Positions 33,750 to 42,377 of a stretch of 64,000 nt of DNA are shown in pieces (the first letter of the stretch is position 1; each line of letters starts with the position of its first letter). The position numbers were made by a program, and so were the translations under genes. The stretch is from Syntrophus buswellii. GTDB lineage: Bacteria > Desulfobacterota > Syntrophia > Syntrophales > Syntrophaceae. The notes under the pieces were generated by a model that did no database searches, had not been told where the DNA came from, and worked only from the letters and a program-made list of their open reading frames with translations. The DNA lies in NCBI RefSeq assembly GCF_046097065.1, contig NZ_CP175563.1, forward strand, positions 992,001-1,056,000, in the 5' to 3' direction.

Positions 33750-35366
33750 ATGTCCAATCACAAAACATTTCCAATGGGCGCGGCGATTGTCCTGCTCGCA
33801 CTGCTGTTCACATTGATATCGTCTTCCCCGGTTTGCGCCGCCTCTTCGGTCAATGTTTCGCTGGAGCGCGCTCTCTATTCCGATATGGAATTCTGGGCGG
33901 CGGAGGGCCTCATCGAAAGCCAGTTGAATTCCTTCCGGCCCTTTGCCGGCAGCGAGGTGGGCAGCCAGATCGCTGCGGCGCTGGACAGATGCGATGCAAA
34001 AAAATCGGCCTCTCCAACATGCAGACGTATTGCGGGGCATTATGCAAAGCTTTTCCAGGGGGATGTCGAGGAGGCGCGTTTTCCGGATCACAGGAACAAC
34101 ACCTTTCTGAAGCCCGTGGAAACCTTTTCCCTTTCCTACCGGTACCTGGACGGTCCGTTCTCCGTATACAACCAGGAGGGGCTGCACTACAGCGACGGCC
34201 ACAACGCGATGATCCAGTTTCAATCTCAGGCCAGACTCTGGCGCGCCTTTTCCTTCTTTGTGCAGCCCATGGTCCTGTACAATCAGAAGTCCGGCTTCCA
34301 CAGTATTCAGCCGAATCCGAATCCCTCCTCTGCACCGCCCAATGGCTGGTCCGATGACGAAAGCAGCAATTTCGACGTCCGTCTGCACAAGGGATATGGA
34401 AAGCTGACCCTTTTCAATGTTGAACTGCTTGTGGGAAGAGATTCCCTCTGGTGGGGACCTGCCTATCACGGTGCCTTGCTCATGTCCAACAATGCCCATC
34501 CTTTTGACATGGTGAAATTATCCAACCCGGAGCCGGTCTTGCTGCCGTGGATTTTTTCCTGCCTGGGGCCTGTGCAGTTCAACCTGATTTTTTCTGAACT
34601 CAAGGATGACCGGGAAGGAAAGCAGTTGAAAAATCCCTATCTGTACGGCGGGCGTCTGGGCTTCAAACCTCATCCCTATCTGGAGCTCGGTGCGTCCCAC
34701 CTGGTCATGTTCAGCGGTGAGGGGCGCCGTGACCTGAGCTTGAACGACGTGTTCAACATCCTTTACGGAAACGAAAATCAAGACAACAAGAAGACGGACA
34801 GCAATCAGGAGTTCGCCGTTGACGCGGCCCTCACCATACCGAACATCAAAAAGTATCTGCTCCTGGCTGACGGTCTGAAGTTGTACGTTGAATGGGGCGG
34901 CGAGGATACAGGGTTACCGCCGGACAGAAGGGCTTATGTCACCGGTCTGGCGCTTTACAAGCTCTTTGATCTTGAAAGGACCGCACTGCACGTAGAATAT
35001 GCCAGGATGTCTCCCAGCAGTGTCCCCGGAAGTTGGTATAACCACCCGTACTATCCAATGTATTACAAGGACAGCGTGTTTGGCCATCACGCCGGCAGTG
35101 ACGCCGATGACCTCTTCATCGAGTGGTCTCAGGATTTTGAGAAATTCTATTACAAACTGGGTTTCGATCGGGAAAGGAGCGGCATTCAGACCAGGGACCA
35201 TACGCAGACCAAAAATCAGTTTTTTGGAGAGGTGGGTTACCGGCTCAACGATCATTCAGACATCCGGCTGTCTTACGCCTATGAAAAGGTCGATCACGTC
35301 GACTATGAAGAGGATGACAGCAGGAATAACCATTTCCTTGGGATCGAGGCCTTCTTTTCTTTTTAA
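33750..35366 (+). CDS. Wzi-type capsule assembly protein
   Basis: The 538-residue outer-membrane protein has a signal peptide (GAAIVLLALLFTLISSSPVC, cleavage near CAA) and a body of alternating strands with many aromatic residues, ending in aromatic FFSF as expected for a barrel. Phrases such as LERALYSDMEFWAAEGLIES and LLVGRDSLWWGPAYHGALLM are typical of Wzi-family proteins, which attach capsule to the cell surface or help its assembly. It closes the glycan locus 60 bp after wza; a convergent PilZ gene follows. Confidence 0.88.
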   Translation: MSNHKTFPMGAAIVLLALLFTLISSSPVCAASSVNVSLERALYSDMEFWAAEGLIESQLNSFRPFAGSEVGSQIAAALDRCDAKKSASPTCRRIAGHYAKLFQGDVEEARFPDHRNNTFLKPVETFSLSYRYLDGPFSVYNQEGLHYSDGHNAMIQFQSQARLWRAFSFFVQPMVLYNQKSGFHSIQPNPNPSSAPPNGWSDDESSNFDVRLHKGYGKLTLFNVELLVGRDSLWWGPAYHGALLMSNNAHPFDMVKLSNPEPVLLPWIFSCLGPVQFNLIFSELKDDREGKQLKNPYLYGGRLGFKPHPYLELGASHLVMFSGEGRRDLSLNDVFNILYGNENQDNKKTDSNQEFAVDAALTIPNIKKYLLLADGLKLYVEWGGEDTGLPPDRRAYVTGLALYKLFDLERTALHVEYARMSPSSVPGSWYNHPYYPMYYKDSVFGHHAGSDADDLFIEWSQDFEKFYYKLGFDRERSGIQTRDHTQTKNQFFGEVGYRLNDHSDIRLSYAYEKVDHVDYEEDDSRNNHFLGIEAFFSF

Positions 35367-35406
35367 AGAACGAATATTCCTGCTGCCCATGCCGGTCTGG
35401 AATGCG

Positions 35407-36093
35407 TTAATCGACGATCTTGCCCTCTGAAATCAATTGCCGTTCAATCATCAGGATCTTTTTCCCGAGAAAGAATTCCAGGTCGCGATTGTTTCCCAGG
35501 AATCTGACCGTGACGTATTCCATCTCCTGGGCATGGACGGCCGCTGCAACGGGAGAGCTGATCCGGACGACCTTCCCATCCGTTTTGAATACCCTGCCGC
35601 CGGACTGGAGTGTCAGGGTGACATTTCCATATTCCGTGGGTGGATTCCCCCGCCGATGGCTGTACTGTATGCCGCCCAGGGAGAGATTGATCAGGTTCAC
35701 TCGCTCTCCGTTGACAAGGAGGAGGAGATCACTGCTGGATGGCGGCCGCACCCGGTAGTGGGTCCGAAGGTTGATTTCCGCCGGTTCGCCCGTCTGTTTC
35801 AGAACGAAGGCAGGTACGACGTTTGATGAAGAGAGGGGATAGGCCTCCTGGTATTCCACGATGGTGGCAGGGATCCCCATTCGGATGGCCGGCCTGCTTT
35901 CCGGGGCTCCGACCTTGAGAAGATAGCTGGCGTTGACGCGAACGCCGATATGCCTTCGATAGAGGGGAGGGGATGTCTGGGAGATGATGATCCGCTGGTC
36001 CTGAACGTCATAGACCATCGCTTTTCTCGCGACAACCTGCTCCTTGTATATATCACTTTCCAGAACGACATCGAGCTGGGATCCTGCCCTCAC
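35407..36093 (-). CDS. PilZ-domain c-di-GMP receptor (YcgR-like layout)
   Basis: The 228-residue protein has an N-terminal beta-domain (1-105, PilZN-like) and a PilZ domain. The c-di-GMP-binding residues are visible as RTHYRVRP (the RxxxR motif) and NLSLGG (the N-x-S-x-x-G motif). The start is GTG at 36093, with AAGGA a short distance upstream. It lies convergent to wzi at the end of the polysaccharide locus, so c-di-GMP control of glycan production or of motility is plausible, but no direct link is visible. Confidence 0.85.
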   Translation of the reverse strand: MRAGSQLDVVLESDIYKEQVVARKAMVYDVQDQRIIISQTSPPLYRRHIGVRVNASYLLKVGAPESRPAIRMGIPATIVEYQEAYPLSSSNVVPAFVLKQTGEPAEINLRTHYRVRPPSSSDLLLLVNGERVNLINLSLGGIQYSHRRGNPPTEYGNVTLTLQSGGRVFKTDGKVVRISSPVAAAVHAQEMEYVTVRFLGNNRDLEFFLGKKILMIERQLISEGKIVD

Positions 36094-36241
36094 GCTTCCA
36101 ATCCTTTTCCCGCCTTTATCCCAATCCGCCGCTATCCAGCATGCCTTGACGGCTCGCGCTGCTCAGCTGCATGCCCCAGCCTGTCCCGGCCCCTTTCCGC
36201 CGCCGCCCCTCAATCCTTTCAAATAAACGTGCAGCCCCCGT

Positions 36242-37552
36242 CTAGCCCAGTTTTATCGACTCGATGTATTCCACAACCTTCTGGGCAACCGTTCGGACGG
36301 TATATTCGAACTGGGCTTCGTCCTGGCTCAACAGGGTCATCCGGAAGCCGGGAAGGGAGGTAAAGAAGGACGTCAAAGGTACGACGCAGATCCCTGTCGC
36401 TCCCAGGAGATAGTAGACAAAGCGCTTGTCGAATTCGATGGGTTCGGACACCATCGTTTCAATGAACCGGCGAATGTCCGTATTTTCGATCTTGAGCTTC
36501 TGCCGACCGTTCAGAACCGCCTCATTGAAAACGACCGTGAGATAAAAGGCTCCATTGGGCTTATTGACCATGATGTAGGGAACATCCTTCAACAGCTCGT
36601 ATGCCAGATTGGAAAATCGTTCGTAATGGCGGAGCCGCTGGTTCAGATATCCCTGGTATTCCGGATGCGTCATGATTTTGGGGATCGAAATCTGGGGGAG
36701 CGTGGTGGAGCAGACTTCAGACATCTTCTGATCCAGAATGGCCCCCATATAACTGGCGAAACGTTCATCCTTGTCCGCATTGTAGATTTCCATCCAGCCG
36801 CACCGGGATCCCGGCCAGGGAAATTCCTTTGAAATTCCCTTCAGGCTGACACCCGGAACATCCCCGATGATGTCCGACAGAGGGACGGTTTCCTTGCCGT
36901 TATAAACGATGTTGTGGTACGTCTCATCGACAATGAGAAAGAGGTCGTATTTTCTGGCGATCTCCACAATCTCCCGGAGGGCCTCTTCCGGATAGACGAA
37001 CCCGGTGGGATTATCGGGGTTGATCACGAGGATTCCCACAATGGACCGGTAGCTTTTGACCTTCTGTTCCAGTTCCTTGATGTCCGGATGCCAGTGCTGG
37101 TAGGGATTCATCCGGTAGGTGTTGGGCGGAAAGGATGCATGGAGCACCTCAGCCAGAAAATGGGTGGAGTAGGTGGGCTCCGGCATGATGATCCGGGCGT
37201 CAACCCGGATGGCGCTGTAGGAGCGGGCGATCGCATCACCCAGTCCGTTGAAGAAAATGATGTCTTCCGGAGTGATCTGTATTTTCCCGCGCTGATTGGT
37301 CCGCTCGGCCAGAAACCTGCGGGTTTCAAGCATGCCTTTTGTCGGCGAGTAACCGTAGGAAAGGTCGTCCTGCATGATTTCCGTGAGGGTTTGCTTCATC
37401 CATTCAGGAATCTGTTCCCCCTTCTGGATAGGATCACCGATATTTTCCCAGATGACTTCTATTCCGTATTCCTTCAGCCGGTTGGCTACGTTGACGATAT
37501 TGCGGATTTCATAAACCAAGCCGGTCCCGCCTTTGGCAATATCCAGTCTCAT
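36242..37552 (-). CDS. PLP-dependent aminotransferase class I/II
   Basis: The 436-residue fold-type I aminotransferase shows the pyridine-ring region NPDNPTGFVYPEEALREIVE and LIVDETYHNIVY, and the Schiff-base Lys in KGISKEFPWPGSRCGWME. The substrate cannot be read; homologues are annotated as aspartate/alanine-type aminotransferases. I choose the ATG at 37552, preceded by AGAAGG; a TTG at 37573 would add seven residues. A TATAAT lies 50 bp upstream. Confidence 0.85.
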   Translation of the reverse strand: MRLDIAKGGTGLVYEIRNIVNVANRLKEYGIEVIWENIGDPIQKGEQIPEWMKQTLTEIMQDDLSYGYSPTKGMLETRRFLAERTNQRGKIQITPEDIIFFNGLGDAIARSYSAIRVDARIIMPEPTYSTHFLAEVLHASFPPNTYRMNPYQHWHPDIKELEQKVKSYRSIVGILVINPDNPTGFVYPEEALREIVEIARKYDLFLIVDETYHNIVYNGKETVPLSDIIGDVPGVSLKGISKEFPWPGSRCGWMEIYNADKDERFASYMGAILDQKMSEVCSTTLPQISIPKIMTHPEYQGYLNQRLRHYERFSNLAYELLKDVPYIMVNKPNGAFYLTVVFNEAVLNGRQKLKIENTDIRRFIETMVSEPIEFDKRFVYYLLGATGICVVPLTSFFTSLPGFRMTLLSQDEAQFEYTVRTVAQKVVEYIESIKLG

Positions 37553-37604
37553 AAACACACCTTCTCTTTCCAAGAATTCTATTAAAAATGAAAGGTTTAT
37601 GGTT

Positions 37605-37610
37605 ATTATA
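37605..37610 (-). promoter_or_regulatory. -10 element for the aminotransferase gene
   Basis: A perfect TATAAT on the minus strand, placing a start site about 45 bases before the ATG at 37552. No good -35 hexamer is found at 16-18 bp, so the promoter is weak evidence or activator dependent. Confidence 0.3.
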
Positions 37611-37782
37611 CTTCGGAAAAAATATCCACATTTTTTTTGTGCTTTTTCCTCTGCAGTAGTTTATGATTTTATTGCACTTTTTGGTTAATTGTGTTTTATA
37701 GTCAATAAACTTCAGCCGATTTCGAGATGGACAAAGGATTCTGGATGGCACGGGCGTTGAAAAGACAAGGGGTTGTTGGGTT

Positions 37783-38652
37783 ATGAAGGGGGATTCCTGG
37801 CTTTGGGTAGACAGCGTCGCCAAGGTGGCAGAAGCGATGGCCGATATGGACCAATCGTCGCTGATCGCCCTGGATACGGAATATGATTCCCTCCACTATT
37901 TCCGGGAGAAACTCTGCCTGGTTCAGATCCGGGCGGCAAAACGGACCTATGTCCTTGATCCTCTCAACGGAATTGACCTTTCGTTCCTTCGGCCGTATTT
38001 GGCCAACCCCCGTCTGCTCAAGATTACGCATGCCGGTGATAACGACATCCGGATTTTAAAGCGGGATTACGGCTTCGAATTCAATAACCTGTTTGATACC
38101 CAGCGTGCGGCCCATATCCTGGGCTGCCGGTATCTGGCCCTGTCGCATATCGTGGGGCATTACCTGGGCGTTGAAATCAAAAAATCAAAGGAAATGCAGC
38201 GGTCGAAATGGGAAATACGGCCCCTTTCGGAAAGTCAATTGAAGTATGCGGTTCAGGATACCATTTTTCTGGCTGATCTGTACCGGCAGCTGGATGAGAA
38301 ACTTTGCCGGCAGGGCATGAGGGATCAGGCCCAGAAGGCGTTTGACGGGATGACGGCCGTCAGTTGGCGGGAAAAGACCCTTGATATGCTTGGACATCGG
38401 AAAATCAAAGGGTTTGACACCCTGACGAAGGGGCAGCAGGAACGCTTGAAAAGGCTTTACCGTTGGCGTTTTAAAAAGGCAAAACAGACCAATCGGGCGA
38501 TGTTCCTGATTCTGTCCGACCAGGAGATCCTATCCCTGAGCAGAGCCGACTGGCAATCCGGGGAGGAACTGCAGTCCGCCAATCTTCTGCCTTCGGACAA
38601 GGCCAGTCTTTATGGCAGCGAACTGGGAAAAACTCTTTACGCCGACGGCTGA
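37783..38652 (+). CDS. rnd: Ribonuclease D-like 3'-5' exonuclease
   Basis: The 289-residue protein has the DEDDy exonuclease fold of RNase D. ExoI is LIALDTEYDSLHYF, ExoII is KITHAGDNDIRILKRDYGFE, and ExoIII is YAVQDTIFLADLYRQ with the Tyr five residues before the Asp. It trims 3' ends of tRNA precursors and other stable RNAs in the cytoplasm. It is shorter than the 375-residue E. coli enzyme; the C-terminal HRDC region is partial (one unit, about residues 205-285). Confidence 0.9.
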   Translation: MKGDSWLWVDSVAKVAEAMADMDQSSLIALDTEYDSLHYFREKLCLVQIRAAKRTYVLDPLNGIDLSFLRPYLANPRLLKITHAGDNDIRILKRDYGFEFNNLFDTQRAAHILGCRYLALSHIVGHYLGVEIKKSKEMQRSKWEIRPLSESQLKYAVQDTIFLADLYRQLDEKLCRQGMRDQAQKAFDGMTAVSWREKTLDMLGHRKIKGFDTLTKGQQERLKRLYRWRFKKAKQTNRAMFLILSDQEILSLSRADWQSGEELQSANLLPSDKASLYGSELGKTLYADG

Positions 38653-38808
38653 CGCCGGTTTGTCTTTTCGGAAGGCAGCACGAGGGAACGAAGTCGCGTC
38701 GCCACGGCATACAGGTGCCAGGGCCGCTGGAAGCAGTGCCGATGAGTCCATGGGGATGATGCGGAGCGGAATGAAACGACACACTGAAACCCGACTCCAG
38801 GGAAAAAG

Positions 38809-39813
38809 ATGCGCAAGCGGGTAAAAGCACGGGATCTGAAGGTCGGGATGCACGTCATTCTCGATATGCCCTGGCATCAGCATCCTTTTTTCAGAAACTC
38901 CTTTGTCCTTTCTTCCGAAGGGGATATCCTGCGCATTCTTAACGCGGGCATTGACGAAGTTGTCGTGGATATGGCTTTGTGTGAGGTGCAACCGCCCGCT
39001 CCAGTCGCAGCGGAGGAGCCTGAGTTCCCTGAACATCCGGAAAAGGTCGTATCCGGCCAGCCGGCCTGGAATGACGGACCCCTGATCCCTGCCGAACTGA
39101 AGGAGGCGATCGGCAATTCCCGGATTTCCCCCCGGGAAAAGGCCGGCATTGTGCGAAAATCCTGTCTCATCCTGATGGAGCGTCTCCTGGAGAGCCCGAC
39201 GGCGGAAAACATCCACACGGCAAAAGGGGCCATCTATGATGTGGTCGACCTGATGACTTCGGAAGAGGATCTGCTGCAGCATCTTCTTGAGATTACCTCC
39301 CACGACTATTACACGTACACCCATTCCGTCAATGTCGGCATGCTGTCGGTTTCCCTGTGCAAGGCCGTTTTCGGCCGGTCGAGCGACCACAATATGCGTG
39401 AGCTCGGTGCGGCCTTTTTTCTTCACGACCTCGGCAAGGTCCGCATCGACTCCAGCTACATCAACAAACCGGGCAAACTGACGGACGAGGAGATGCGGCA
39501 GATGATGAACCACCCGGTTTATGGGTTTGATATTCTCAATGAAGCGCATGAACTGAGCGAGGAATGCAAGCTCGTGGTCCTGGAGCATCATGAGCGGGCT
39601 GACGGGAGCGGGTATCCGGCGGCACTGCGGGAGGACAAGATCCATGTTTACGCGCGGATCTGCTCCATTGCCGACGTGTACGACGCTCTGACCTCGGGGC
39701 GTTCCTACAAGAAGCCCATCGCACCTTTTCCTGCGCTGAAAGTGATGAAGGAGGAGATGCTCGGCCATTTTCAACCCGAACTGTTTGAAAAATTCGTCCG
39801 GATGTTCTGCTGA
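38809..39813 (+). CDS. HD-GYP domain cyclic-di-GMP phosphodiesterase
   Basis: The 334-residue protein has an N-terminal DUF3391-like region (KARDLKVGMHVILDMPWHQH) and a C-terminal HD-GYP domain with FFLHDLGKVRIDSSYINKPG, MMNHPVYGFDIL and VLEHHERADGSGYPAALRED. All metal ligands and the GYP motif are present, so it should hydrolyse c-di-GMP. No receiver or membrane domain is present, so its input signal is unknown. It is one of three c-di-GMP-related genes in the window. Confidence 0.9.
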   Translation: MRKRVKARDLKVGMHVILDMPWHQHPFFRNSFVLSSEGDILRILNAGIDEVVVDMALCEVQPPAPVAAEEPEFPEHPEKVVSGQPAWNDGPLIPAELKEAIGNSRISPREKAGIVRKSCLILMERLLESPTAENIHTAKGAIYDVVDLMTSEEDLLQHLLEITSHDYYTYTHSVNVGMLSVSLCKAVFGRSSDHNMRELGAAFFLHDLGKVRIDSSYINKPGKLTDEEMRQMMNHPVYGFDILNEAHELSEECKLVVLEHHERADGSGYPAALREDKIHVYARICSIADVYDALTSGRSYKKPIAPFPALKVMKEEMLGHFQPELFEKFVRMFC

Positions 39814-39901
39814 ACGAACAGGGGACTAAAACCGGGAAACAGCTCCCCATCGCCTCCTGCCGTTCGTCTTGCCCCTTGTTCCGGGCGCCTTGAAATCCGG
39901 C

Positions 39902-40780
39902 CTAACCGGGGGATGAGACATCGTCGGATCCCCTTGATGGACGGCGACCGATGGCAAACCAGGGCGTCAATGGGAGAGCAAGAGGTTTCGGGGTGTCCCC
40001 CTCGTAGAAGATCTGTTCCAGAAAAAGGCCGGAGGGCGGCGCCGTCAAACGGGCCGGTTCATCCGATGGGCTTTGCAGCATCTGCCGGACATCCTGGAGG
40101 GAAAGATTCCCCCGCCCCACCTCCACCAGAACGCCAACCATCCGACGGACCATTTTCCAGAGAAAATGGGAACCGGTCACCCGGAAGAAGACGAGGTCTC
40201 CCAGCGCCTGCAGCTCCAGGGCATGGATTTTGACCTGCGTGGACGTCTGCCGGTCGAGACGCTTGTCGGCAAAGGATGCGAAATCCTGGAATCCGGTAAA
40301 AAGTTGGCTTGTGGCCTGCATCTTCTTCAGGTCCAGATGATCCCGGATCCACCAGACGTAGCGCTTTCCGAAGGCGGTGCGATGACCGGAAAGAACGTAA
40401 AGGTAGCTCCGGAGTTGGGCGGAGTGCCGGGCATGGAAAAGGGGGCCGGCCTCCTCAACCTGCAGGATGTTGATGCTGGAAGGAAGGGCGTCGTTGAGAT
40501 TTTCCAGGAGCTTCCTTGGAGGCATTTTCCGGGCGGTTTCCAGATGAGCGACCTGGGCGAGAGCATGAACACCGGCGTCCGTTCGGCCTGCACCCTGTAT
40601 GTCGACGCGGGTTCCGAGGATCTTTTCGGCAGCGCGAATTAAGGTTTCCTGGATGCTCCGCGCATTTTTCTGCATCTGCCAGCCGCTGTATCCCGTTCCG
40701 TCATATTCCAGAACCAGCTTGTATTTTGCCGGGGTTGTTCCCCTGCCGTTCCGTTCTGCCGATGATTTTCCCTTCCGCAA
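39902..40780 (-). CDS. truA: tRNA pseudouridine(38-40) synthase
   Basis: The enzyme converts uridines 38-40 of many tRNAs to pseudouridine. The 292-residue product has LVLEYDGTGYSGWQMQKNAR, the catalytic Asp in IQGAGRTDAGVHALAQV and the C-terminal FLWKMVRRMVGVLVEVGRG. A basic extension of about 18 residues precedes the core. The length is slightly above the usual 250-270. It is a single gene between the HD-GYP gene (convergent) and the DUF3047 gene. Confidence 0.94.
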   Translation of the reverse strand: MRKGKSSAERNGRGTTPAKYKLVLEYDGTGYSGWQMQKNARSIQETLIRAAEKILGTRVDIQGAGRTDAGVHALAQVAHLETARKMPPRKLLENLNDALPSSINILQVEEAGPLFHARHSAQLRSYLYVLSGHRTAFGKRYVWWIRDHLDLKKMQATSQLFTGFQDFASFADKRLDRQTSTQVKIHALELQALGDLVFFRVTGSHFLWKMVRRMVGVLVEVGRGNLSLQDVRQMLQSPSDEPARLTAPPSGLFLEQIFYEGDTPKPLALPLTPWFAIGRRPSRGSDDVSSPG

Positions 40781-40906
40781 CGTCTTTTCTCTTTCCGCCG
40801 GACGGGAAGATCCCCCGGCCGCCTTTTTCCGGCTTCCCCAAATCCCTTTTCAAACCGATGTCGATTCTCTGAAAAGGCCCCGGCTATCACTCGCCTGTAA
40901 AAACAC

Positions 40907-41626
40907 TCAGCGTTTTGAAAAATAGATTTCCCCGATCTCTCCCTCTGCGCGGCTTCTCGTGTCCTGAGAATCAATGTACAGGCCGATCCCCCGGGTCAGT
41001 CCCATGGGTTTTTCTGCCGCGATGTCCCTGAAAAGGTGTTGGTAATCTTCATAGATATTGCGTTTTTCTGTATACCACGTACCCAGCGCGTCGGTTCCAT
41101 TGCGGCTTACGATATAGCGAACCTTGTCTGCGCCGAACTTGGGACTTTTGCCCATCCAGCCCTTCGGGGCTTCATTGTCCCAGATATAGCCGATAACGGG
41201 TGTTGTGAGTTTTGCCGGAAATCCCAGGGGCTGAAAAGCGATGTAAAGTTGAAGGGCCTGGTCATCTCGGCTGCCTTGCCGGACGTCACCGCCTTTCGGG
41301 AGCCGCTTTGCCCTCCAGCGCCAGGTCAGGTAGGGGTATTGGCGGATATCAACCTGAACTTCCTTCTTAATGCCGAATGAGGAATGTCCTTCGCTGACGA
41401 GATGAAGAAAGACCGCATCCCCGTTCTTCCTGAGACCGAGGGCCGGGCGCCCGGCTGTTTTGTCGAGAATCCACCCGGGAGGCACGCCTGGTTTCACCGG
41501 AAGGCCGGTGAAGCGGGCGGCAGCGATATACCCTGTTTTTTCCGACCTGACCGGATCCGATCCGGTGAGGACAAACACCATGGCAACAAGCAGGCAGAGA
41601 ATGCCCGTGGTTTTTTTGAATTTCAA
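40907..41626 (-). CDS. DUF3047 secreted protein
   Basis: The 239-residue protein starts with a signal peptide (TTGILCLLVAMVFVLTGSDP) and then has the features of the DUF3047 family: YPYLTWRWRAKRLPKGGDVR, DDQALQLYIAF, GYIWDNEAPKG and a C-terminal GIGLYIDSQDTRS. The fold is thought to be a beta-sandwich; the function is unknown. It is probably periplasmic. No operon partner is evident. Confidence 0.82.
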   Translation of the reverse strand: MKFKKTTGILCLLVAMVFVLTGSDPVRSEKTGYIAAARFTGLPVKPGVPPGWILDKTAGRPALGLRKNGDAVFLHLVSEGHSSFGIKKEVQVDIRQYPYLTWRWRAKRLPKGGDVRQGSRDDQALQLYIAFQPLGFPAKLTTPVIGYIWDNEAPKGWMGKSPKFGADKVRYIVSRNGTDALGTWYTEKRNIYEDYQHLFRDIAAEKPMGLTRGIGLYIDSQDTRSRAEGEIGEIYFSKR

Positions 41627-41724
41627 TAAGAACTTCCTGTCTGCAAAGAAGGTGGAACCATCTCTTACGATGGACCGAGTGTCTTCTTGAAAAGTCGCCT
41701 GCGGCCGACCGGGGCTGAACCGGC

Positions 41725-42312
41725 TCAGGAGACGGATGATTTTCCTGAATACTGTTCCATGATTTCTGTGCGGGTCAGGACCGCATCGACCCGGGGAACA
41801 AGGGCTTCGATGTTGGCGCGGCCTCCTTCCTCGCGGTCAATCAGGGCAATGACCCGCTCGACGACCAGTCCGGCCTCGCGGGCGCGCTCGATGGCGGTGA
41901 TGGTGGAGCCCCCCGTCGTGATCACGTCGTCGAGAATGACAACCCGTTCTCCCTCTTGAACATCCCCTTCCAGGGCGCTCTTCGTCCCGTGCCCCTTGGC
42001 ATCCTTGCGGACGATGAAGGCCTTGATGGGCTTTCCCCTCTGGTGGGAAATGACGGCCAGGGCGGCGGCCAGGGGATCGGCTCCCAGGGTCAGCCCTCCG
42101 GCAGCGGTGACCTTCGCATCAGTCAGCATATCCGCCAGCAGACTGCCGATGAGGTTCATGCCCTCCGGGTTGAGCGTCGTGGGTTTGCAGTTGAAGTAAT
42201 ACGCGCTCTTTCTCCCGGAGGCCAGGGTAAAGGGGGGATCGTCGCTGTACTTGAAAGATTTTTCCAGAATGATTTCAATGAGGCGCTGTTTTCTGGCTTC
42301 CGGTGTGCTCAT
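41725..42312 (-). CDS. pyrE: Orotate phosphoribosyltransferase
   Basis: The enzyme joins orotate to PRPP to give OMP in pyrimidine synthesis. The 195-residue product has FTLASGRKSAYYFNCKPTTL and the PRPP-binding loop GERVVILDDVITTGGSTITA. The length is typical. It lies 65 bp downstream of metH on the same strand, so co-transcription is possible. Confidence 0.94.
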   Translation of the reverse strand: MSTPEARKQRLIEIILEKSFKYSDDPPFTLASGRKSAYYFNCKPTTLNPEGMNLIGSLLADMLTDAKVTAAGGLTLGADPLAAALAVISHQRGKPIKAFIVRKDAKGHGTKSALEGDVQEGERVVILDDVITTGGSTITAIERAREAGLVVERVIALIDREEGGRANIEALVPRVDAVLTRTEIMEQYSGKSSVS

Positions 42313-42377
42313 GTCTTCCTCTCCCGGCAGATTTGTGCCGTGTTGTCCTTGGTTGAAGAAACCGGTCCGACCCGGCC

